DNA from: Arthrobacter pigmenti
Lineage (GTDB): Bacteria > Actinomycetota > Actinomycetes > Actinomycetales > Micrococcaceae
Direction of reading: 5' to 3'
Length of the DNA stretch: 64,000 bases
Assembly (NCBI RefSeq): GCF_011927905.1
Contig: NZ_JAATJL010000001.1
Location: forward strand, 868,001-932,000
Part shown: positions 52,627 through 58,585 of the stretch, one piece after another
How the letters are laid out: each line of letters starts with the position of its first letter
Position numbering within the stretch: position 1 is the stretch's first letter
Notes under the pieces: generated by a model
Seen by the model: only the letters and a program-made list of their open reading frames with translations
What the model was told of the DNA's origin: nothing
Database searches by the model: none
Position numbers and translations under genes: made by a program

Positions 52627-54099
52627 ATGACATTCCTTGATTACGCTCCCGCGCCCGAGTCGGCAGCGATCCTCAACCTTCGCGACGAATACGGTCTCTT
52701 CATCAACGGTGAGTTCGTGCCAGGCAACGGCGAATCCTTCACCACCATTTCACCGGCCACCGAAAAGCAGATTGCCACGGTGTCCTGCGCCAATGAGCAG
52801 GACGTGGATACCGCCGTCGTCGCCGCCCGCCGCGCCTACGAAAAAACGTGGTCGCGTATGTCCGGTGCCGATCGCGGCAAGTACCTATTCCGCATCGCGC
52901 GGCTGGTTCAGGAACGCTCACGCGAACTCGCAGTGGCTGAAAGCCTGGACAACGGCAAACCGATCAAGGAAAGCCGCGACGTCGACATCCCGCTGGTAGC
53001 CGCGTGGTTCTTCTACTACGCGGGCTGGGCGGACAAGCTGGAGTACGCCGGTCTGGGACCGGCGCCGCGCTCGCTCGGAGTTGCCGCACAGGTGATTCCG
53101 TGGAACTTCCCTTTGCTGATGCTCGCGTGGAAGATCGCGCCAGCGCTCGCCGCCGGAAACACCGTTGTCCTCAAACCTGCCGAGACCACTCCGCTGACGG
53201 CGCTGTTGTTCGCGGAGATCCTGCAGCAGGCCGACTTGCCCGCCGGCGTCGTCAATATCGTGACCGGTGCGGGTGCCACCGGATCCGCGCTGGTGAATCA
53301 CCCGGATGTCAACAAGGTTGCCTTCACAGGATCGACGGCGGTGGGCCGGGAGATTGCCCGCTCCACGGCCGGTACCTCCAAGAAGCTAACCCTCGAACTG
53401 GGCGGCAAGGGCGCGAACATTGTGTTTGACGACGCCCCGATCGACCAGGCAATCGAGGGTATTGTCAACGGGATCTTCTTCAACCAGGGTCAGGTGTGCT
53501 GTGCGGGCTCGCGGCTGCTGGTGCAGGAATCAGTCCACGACGACGTCGTGGACCGGCTGAAAGCGCGGCTATCCACCCTGCGCGTGGGTGATCCGCTGGA
53601 CAAGAACACCGACGTCGGCGCCATCAACTCCGCATCGCAGCTGGGGCGGATGCGTGAACTGTCCGACATCGGCGAGCAGGAGGGAGCCGAGCGGTGGAGT
53701 CCGGCCTGCAACCTGCCTTCCGAAGGCTTCTGGTTCCCGCCGACGGTCTTCACGAACGTGTCCACGAGCCACCGGATCGCCCGGGATGAAATCTTCGGGC
53801 CGGTCCTGTCCGTGCTGACGTTCCGCACGCCCGCGGAAGCGATCGCGAAGGCGAACAACACGCCGTACGGGCTTTCTGCCGGTATCTGGACCGACAAGGG
53901 CAGCCGGATCCTCGCTGTCGCTGACAAGCTGCGTGCCGGCGTCGTCTGGGCCAACACGTTCAACAAGTTCGACCCCGCGTCTCCCTTCGGCGGGTACAAG
54001 GAATCCGGCTATGGCCGCGAGGGCGGCAAGCATGGGCTCTCGGCCTACCTGGCGCCGTCGTCGTTCAAGTCGCCGTCGTTCAAGGGAGGTGCCCGATGA
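52627..54099 (+). CDS. Aldehyde dehydrogenase (deoC operon)
   Basis: This 490-residue NAD(P)-dependent aldehyde dehydrogenase is complete. It has PWNFPLLMLAWKIAPALAAGNTVVLKPAE, the cofactor turn FTGSTAVGREIA, the catalytic Glu in LELGGKGANIVFDD, the catalytic Cys in FNQGQVCCAGSRLLV (near residue 290), and FGGYKESGYGREGGKHGL at the end. Placed ten bases after deoC, it most likely oxidises the acetaldehyde that DeoC releases. It overlaps the next gene by four bases (ATGA). Confidence 0.93.
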   Translation: MTFLDYAPAPESAAILNLRDEYGLFINGEFVPGNGESFTTISPATEKQIATVSCANEQDVDTAVVAARRAYEKTWSRMSGADRGKYLFRIARLVQERSRELAVAESLDNGKPIKESRDVDIPLVAAWFFYYAGWADKLEYAGLGPAPRSLGVAAQVIPWNFPLLMLAWKIAPALAAGNTVVLKPAETTPLTALLFAEILQQADLPAGVVNIVTGAGATGSALVNHPDVNKVAFTGSTAVGREIARSTAGTSKKLTLELGGKGANIVFDDAPIDQAIEGIVNGIFFNQGQVCCAGSRLLVQESVHDDVVDRLKARLSTLRVGDPLDKNTDVGAINSASQLGRMRELSDIGEQEGAERWSPACNLPSEGFWFPPTVFTNVSTSHRIARDEIFGPVLSVLTFRTPAEAIAKANNTPYGLSAGIWTDKGSRILAVADKLRAGVVWANTFNKFDPASPFGGYKESGYGREGGKHGLSAYLAPSSFKSPSFKGGAR

Positions 54100-54968
54100 G
54101 CCGCCTTGCTGTTCCGAAGACCTACAAGCTCTACGTCGGCGGGAAGTTCATTCGGAGCGAATCGGGGCGGGTGTACGAGGTTGCGACCAAGAAGGGGAGC
54201 TTTTCGGTGAGTTCAGTCAACGCCGCGAAAGCTTCGCGGAAGGACGCACGGGATGCAGTGGTTGCCGCCCGGGCTGCCGTCAGTACCTGGTCGGGTACCA
54301 CGGGTTACAACCGAGGGCAGGTGCTGTACCGGATCGCGGAGATTCTCGACGGACGCCGTGCGCAGTTCGCCGAGGAGATCGCGGCGTTCGAGGGTGTTTC
54401 CTCCTCGGCGGCATCGGCGCAGGTGGACGAGGCAATCGATCTGTGGGTCTGGTATGCGGGCTGGGCGGATAAGTACGTGCAGGTTGCGGGGAATTCTAAC
54501 GCCGTCTCGGGTCCCTTTTTCAACCTTTCGGTTCCTGAACCGACCGGCGTGGTGGCTGTGGTGGCGCCGCAGGGGACTTCCTCGTTGCTGGGCTTTGTAC
54601 GCGCGGTGGCGCCCGTCCTGGTGAGTGGAAACGCCGTCGTCGTCATTCCGAACGAGGCAGCGCCGCTTGCTGCGTTGAGCCTTGGCGAGGTCTTCGCGAC
54701 CAGCGATGTGCCGGCCGGCGTCGTGAATGTCCTCAGTGGCTCACCGGCCGAAATCCTGCCGTGGCTGGCTGCACACGCGGACGTCAACGCGCTGGACCTG
54801 CTTGGAGCCGGCGAGCTGGACTGGGTGGACCTGCAGGTTGCGGCCGCGGACACGTTGAAGCGGGTGCTTCCGCCGGAGTCAGGGACCGACGCCGGCGCCC
54901 CCTCGATCGACCGCATCACGTTCTTCACGGAGACCAAGACGGTGTGGCACACGAAGGGCCTCCTCTAG
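54096..54968 (+). CDS. Aldehyde dehydrogenase paralog lacking the catalytic domain
   Basis: The 290-residue protein matches only the NAD-binding half of aldehyde dehydrogenases: YKLYVGGKFIRSESGRVYEV, then DARDAVVAARAAVSTWSG, and PTGVVAVVAPQGTSSLLGFVRAVAPVLVSGNAVVV. It ends where the catalytic Cys domain would begin; no Cys occurs in the chain. The reading frame is intact and starts inside the stop of the full-length enzyme, so it is a coupled gene rather than debris. A structural or regulatory partner of the full-length enzyme is the likeliest role (inference). Confidence 0.85.
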   Translation: MSRLAVPKTYKLYVGGKFIRSESGRVYEVATKKGSFSVSSVNAAKASRKDARDAVVAARAAVSTWSGTTGYNRGQVLYRIAEILDGRRAQFAEEIAAFEGVSSSAASAQVDEAIDLWVWYAGWADKYVQVAGNSNAVSGPFFNLSVPEPTGVVAVVAPQGTSSLLGFVRAVAPVLVSGNAVVVIPNEAAPLAALSLGEVFATSDVPAGVVNVLSGSPAEILPWLAAHADVNALDLLGAGELDWVDLQVAAADTLKRVLPPESGTDAGAPSIDRITFFTETKTVWHTKGLL

Positions 54969-54998
54969 CCCTCCATCGACTCTAGCCCTGCATCGACT
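54965..54998. repeat. 17-bp tandem direct repeat
   Basis: CTAGCCCTCCATCGACT (54965-54981) is followed at once by CTAGCCCTGCATCGACT (54982-54998), one mismatch in 17. The first copy holds the stop codon of the preceding gene and the second runs into the palindrome that starts at 54996. Confidence 0.8.
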
Positions 54999-55047
54999 CT
55001 TCAATAGGTGACCGTTAGAGCGCTGTAACGGTCACCTATTGAAGAGT
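54996..55047. repeat. Palindromic element, copy A (22-bp arms)
   Basis: Two perfectly complementary 22-base arms (54996-55017 and 55026-55047) enclose an 8-base loop that is itself a short palindrome (AGCGCT). The core of the arm reads CAATAGGTGACCGTT. The right arm contains the last codons and the TAG stop of the minus-strand gene. It sits between two convergent genes and could end both transcripts. A near-copy lies at 56038-56097. Confidence 0.9.
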
Positions 55048-55983
55048 GGATTTCGGAGATGGACGCCAACCGGCCGCAACGAGTACCGACCGAATTTTTG
55101 CCACGGCGGCTTTGGCATCGTTCAGCATATGGCGCTTGGAGATTCGAACTTCATCCCACCCCAACCTTCCGTAGCGTTCCGCCCTGGCAATGTCGCGAGC
55201 CACTTGTTCCGGGTCTGAGTGACCGGATCCCTCATATTCGATTCCGACGCGGTACTCGGGGTAGGACAAATCTGGTTGGTGGTGCTCGTTGCCAGCTTCG
55301 TCCGTAATGGGGACGTTAAGCTTCGGTTCAGGCAGCCCCGCGTCCACAATCGCGAGACGCAGCAGAGTCTCTGGCGGGGAATCGGCGCCGATTCGTGCGA
55401 GCGCCAGTGCTTCACGGGCACGCCGAACACCTCTCTTACCAGCGTGGCGATTGATCATGTCCTGCAGGCGTTCGAGGGTGCTGTGCGGTTCGCTTCGCCC
55501 TTCGAGGTTAGGGCGGGGAATCCTGATGAGGTGGTCTGCGATCACGACGAGATCGTGGACAGCCAAACGCGCGGCCAGATCGAGCCATGTCCTTTCACGC
55601 GTGGTGACGTTCACTTCGTCAACCGTTGTTACTTCGTCGGCATACATTTTGCACTCATGGCCGACGACGCCGGGCCGTCTTACCGCTGGCTTTCCTTCGG
55701 GGCGCGAGATGTGGATGATCGCTGCTACATCACACGAGTAGTGCGGAAACTGCCAAATGGCTCCAGCGGTTTCATGCGAGGCAGCGGAGAAAGACGTGAC
55801 CCTGCTAACTGCGCCAGCTAGCTCCGCACCTGAGGGAGAGCGTTTGGCGGACCTCAAGCCCCGACCGATGGATACAACTTTCCCGTTACGCAGGCGGCGT
55901 CTGCTGATGCCGAGCGCGTCAGCGTCACCAACGGTGAAGGGAAGAACGGTCAGAGGTTCTGGAAGAGGTTCCGGTGTTCGCAT
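55036..55983 (-). CDS. DUF559/AbiEi-like protein with a nuclease-type fold
   Basis: This 315-residue protein resembles a large actinobacterial family with an AbiEi-like winged-helix start and a C-terminal DUF559 domain of the PD-(D/E)xK nuclease superfamily. The second part has HQPDLSYPEYRVGIEYEGSGH near residues 233-253 and DIARAERYGRLGWDEVRIS after it, giving the Asp and Glu expected of the nuclease core. These proteins are often called type IV antitoxin-like, but no toxin gene adjoins. The AT-richer codon use and flanking palindromes suggest acquisition by transfer. No clear ribosome site precedes the ATG. Role unknown. Confidence 0.75.
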   Translation of the reverse strand: MRTPEPLPEPLTVLPFTVGDADALGISRRRLRNGKVVSIGRGLRSAKRSPSGAELAGAVSRVTSFSAASHETAGAIWQFPHYSCDVAAIIHISRPEGKPAVRRPGVVGHECKMYADEVTTVDEVNVTTRERTWLDLAARLAVHDLVVIADHLIRIPRPNLEGRSEPHSTLERLQDMINRHAGKRGVRRAREALALARIGADSPPETLLRLAIVDAGLPEPKLNVPITDEAGNEHHQPDLSYPEYRVGIEYEGSGHSDPEQVARDIARAERYGRLGWDEVRISKRHMLNDAKAAVAKIRSVLVAAGWRPSPKSTLQ

Positions 55984-56037
55984 GAAGCGATTATTGCGAA
56001 GGCAGGACTTTCGTCGTCGTCGTTATCCACATATGCG

Positions 56038-56097
56038 ATCGACTCCTCAATAGGTGACCGTTAGCGGGCCCAAACGGTCACCTATTGGAGAGTCGAT
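56038..56097. repeat. Palindromic element, copy B (25-bp arms)
   Basis: Arms at 56038-56062 and 56073-56097 are complementary at 23 of 25 positions and share the CAATAGGTGACCGTT core with copy A. The loop centres on a different 6-base palindrome, GGGCCC. It lies between the start of the DUF559 gene and the 3' end of the small membrane protein gene, both on the minus strand. The arms carry ATCGACTC ends that copy A retains only partly. Confidence 0.9.
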
Positions 56098-56109
56098 ACA
56101 AGGAAGGGG

Positions 56110-56373
56110 TTAGGCCTTGCGCTCGCCCTTCGCGATCTGCCCACCGGTGTCCGAACGGCCGAGGATGGTCTGCGGGATCCAGAACGCGAGGAAGCCCAGG
56201 ACGAGACTGATGGCAAAGGGCCACACGTTCTCCTTCGTGCCGAAGCTCATGATGTAGATGGATCCGAGGAACAGCGCCAGCATCACCGCGTACACCAATA
56301 GGTTCTCCAGCAGGTGGCCGTCTCCGGAATGAGTGGGGCGTTTCGGCTTTTCGGACGTAACTGGATGCGCCAT
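56110..56373 (-). CDS. Small two-helix membrane protein
   Basis: This 87-residue protein has two hydrophobic segments (about 25-43 and 50-68) and short charged ends, SEKPKRPTHSGDGH at the N-terminus and GRSDTGGQIAKGERKA at the C-terminus. I do not recognise a named family. It looks like a typical actinobacterial inner-membrane protein with both ends in the cytoplasm. GAGGAG precedes the ATG. It ends just before palindrome copy B. Confidence 0.75.
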   Translation of the reverse strand: MAHPVTSEKPKRPTHSGDGHLLENLLVYAVMLALFLGSIYIMSFGTKENVWPFAISLVLGFLAFWIPQTILGRSDTGGQIAKGERKA

Positions 56374-56432
56374 CGGTATTCTCCTCGGAGTATGCGGAAC
56401 GTTGCTGCATTAACAATATCCTCCGGAGCAAC

Positions 56433-57560
56433 CTACAGCTGCAGCCGGTAACCGCGTTTGATGACGGTCGCCACGAGGCGGGCATCGGGCAACGACTTCC
56501 GCAGCCGGCTGATGGTCATGTCCAGTGCATGCTCGCCGGTTCCGTCCGCGAGCACCCCAACGAGTTGTTCCCGTGAGAGCACCGCACCGTTGGCTTCGAT
56601 GAGGGCCCGGAACAGGCTCATCGGCGCAGGCGCCAGCTCCACCGGATTCCCGTTGATGCGCAGGTTCTTCCCACGCAACTCGATCGGCCCGAAGGCACTC
56701 GGGTACTGCAGAACCCGGTGCTGGCCCAGATACTCGCCCACCAACCGGATGAGCGCCCCCATCCGGTAACGTTCCGGCACGAGGGGCGAAACCCCCACAT
56801 CCACCAGCGGCTGTGCGGTCACGGGTCCGACGACGGCGGCCGTCACCCGCCCGGTCAACGCCCGGACAAACGCATCAAGGCACCCCATTTCCGAAGCAGT
56901 GCTGAGCACGGCATCAACCGCGGGTGCACTGGTGAACGTGAGAACATCGAGCCCGCCGGCGCAGACAGTCTCGATCAGCCGCGGCAGCGCATCCGGACCG
57001 ATTGGCTTCACCCAGCGGTACGGGGTCACGGTCAAAACCTGCGCACCGGCACGGCGGAGCCGTTCCAGCTGCCGATAGTCCGTGTGCCCGTGCAGCTGCA
57101 CAGCAACCGTCTTCCCATGCAGCTCCAGCCCGAGCATCATGTTCACCAGGGACGCAGTTGTTTCATCGACGCTGATTCCGACGTCGGTAAGGCTTAGCGC
57201 GCGCACAGCACCGCGGGCTTTGGGACCCCGGACGTAGATCTTCGCCTCACCGAGAACGTCCAGCAGAGAATCCCCGACGCCGGCGGCATCTGCGGCCTCG
57301 CACCACCGCCGCAGGCCATAGGCAGTGGTGACGATGGCGTAGTCCGGACGGGCAGCGATGATCGCACGGGTGTCTTCGAACAACGGCAGGTCCTCGGCCA
57401 CCGGGGCGATTTTCAGCGCCGGTGCGTGCAGGATTGACGCACCGCGGCGTTCGAACGCCTCGATCAGGTCACCCGCACGCCGGTCCGCGGTAACACCGAT
57501 GCGGAAGCCGGCAAGCGAGAGCTCACCGGTGGGCAGGTCAACTGCGGGCATAACAGTCAT
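56433..57560 (-). CDS. hemD: Uroporphyrinogen-III synthase fused to a winged-helix DNA-binding domain
   Basis: The first 260 residues match uroporphyrinogen-III synthase (LAGFRIGVTADRRAGDLIEAFERRGA, VTAYGLRRWCEA, LTFTSAPAVDAVL), which closes hydroxymethylbilane into uroporphyrinogen III. The last 95 residues form an OmpR/PhoB-type winged helix (LRGKNLRINGNPVELAPAPMSLFRAL, HALDMTISRLRKSL, TVIKRGYRLQL). Such fusions occur in actinobacteria beside nitrite-reductase genes and may act mainly as regulators. The ATG at 57560 overlaps the cobA stop (ATGA). The open frame continues upstream without conservation. 375 residues. Confidence 0.88.
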   Translation of the reverse strand: MTVMPAVDLPTGELSLAGFRIGVTADRRAGDLIEAFERRGASILHAPALKIAPVAEDLPLFEDTRAIIAARPDYAIVTTAYGLRRWCEAADAAGVGDSLLDVLGEAKIYVRGPKARGAVRALSLTDVGISVDETTASLVNMMLGLELHGKTVAVQLHGHTDYRQLERLRRAGAQVLTVTPYRWVKPIGPDALPRLIETVCAGGLDVLTFTSAPAVDAVLSTASEMGCLDAFVRALTGRVTAAVVGPVTAQPLVDVGVSPLVPERYRMGALIRLVGEYLGQHRVLQYPSAFGPIELRGKNLRINGNPVELAPAPMSLFRALIEANGAVLSREQLVGVLADGTGEHALDMTISRLRKSLPDARLVATVIKRGYRLQL

Positions 57561-58585
57561 GATGCCACCATCGGGTGTGTGAGTACGTCGGTCAGGGTCG
57601 CGCGAAAGTCCTGGTGACGGCGAACCACCTCGCCGATGACGACGACGGCGGGCGAGGTACAGCGCGCCGCGCCCGCAGCCGTCACGGCTCCGCCGAGAGT
57701 CGAAATGGTGGTCCGTTGCTCCGGACTGAAGCCTTTCTCCACGATCGCAACCGGAACGTTGGATGCAAGTCCCGCCTTGCACAGTCCCGAGGTGAGCTGG
57801 GGCAGGGTACCGATGCCCATGAGCACCACAATGGTTCCGCCCAGGGCGGCGAGCGCCTCGAGCTCCTGCGGAGGCAGTGGCTGGTGTCCCGACACGACGG
57901 TGAACGCGTGCGCCACACCCCGATATGTCACCGGGATGCCTGCGGCCGCCGGCACGGCAATCGAGCTGCTGATCCCCGGCACAGTGGAGACGGGAACCCC
58001 GGCCGCTATGCAGCTGTTGATCTCCTCGCCGCCGCGACCGAACACGAACGGGTCGCCACCCTTCAGCCGGACAACGTTGTATCCTTCCTTCGCCCGCCTG
58101 ACCATGAGCGCTTCGATTTCCGGCTGGGGAATCGGGTGGTGCCCGGGCGTCTTGCCGACGTCGATCAGTTCCGCCCCGGGCGCCAGCTCCGCGAGCGTCC
58201 GGTAGGGCGCCAGCCGGTCGTAGAGTACGACGTCGGCCTCCCGCAGCGCGGTGCGCGCCCGCATCGTGAGCAGGTCTTCCACACCCGGGCCGCCTCCCAC
58301 CAGGGTCACGCAGCCGCCCGGTGCGGCCGGCTCCTCCACGGAAACAAGGATCCTGCGCTTACGGCTTGCCTCCAGCAGTGGTTCCCAACGACCGGGCAAA
58401 TCGTCAACAACGACGGCGAGGCTCACGGTGTCAAGAAGCCGCGGATGGAACTGCTCGGGGCCGGCGATCCGGCGCACTGTTGCGCCGCCGGCACCGTAGC
58501 GGCGCACTACGCGGCGCGCCGCCGTCGTCGTGCCCGCAACAAGGACGGTCAGGCCGGTGACTTCGAGGGAAAGCTGCATGCTCAC
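57557..58585 (-). CDS. cobA: Uroporphyrinogen-III C-methyltransferase
   Basis: CobA/SUMT adds two methyl groups to uroporphyrinogen III to make precorrin-2, on the way to siroheme. Residues 93-330 hold the methyltransferase: VTLVGGGPGVEDLLTMRA, VVLYDRLAP, VGKTPGHHPIPQPEI, VVRLKGGDPFVFGRGGEE and VPGISSSIAVPAAAGIPVTYRG. The first 92 residues look like a shortened, degenerate copy of the Rossmann domain found in CysG, too short for a dehydrogenase/ferrochelatase. It overlaps nirB at its start and hemD at its end. Confidence 0.93.
   Translation of the reverse strand: MSMQLSLEVTGLTVLVAGTTTAARRVVRRYGAGGATVRRIAGPEQFHPRLLDTVSLAVVVDDLPGRWEPLLEASRKRRILVSVEEPAAPGGCVTLVGGGPGVEDLLTMRARTALREADVVLYDRLAPYRTLAELAPGAELIDVGKTPGHHPIPQPEIEALMVRRAKEGYNVVRLKGGDPFVFGRGGEEINSCIAAGVPVSTVPGISSSIAVPAAAGIPVTYRGVAHAFTVVSGHQPLPPQELEALAALGGTIVVLMGIGTLPQLTSGLCKAGLASNVPVAIVEKGFSPEQRTTISTLGGAVTAAGAARCTSPAVVVIGEVVRRHQDFRATLTDVLTHPMVAS

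Noticed and set aside
55036..55983. Complete type IV toxin-antitoxin (AbiE) system
   Set aside because: The gene has an AbiEi-like start, but no AbiEii nucleotidyltransferase toxin gene is adjacent and the C-terminal domain is DUF559-like.
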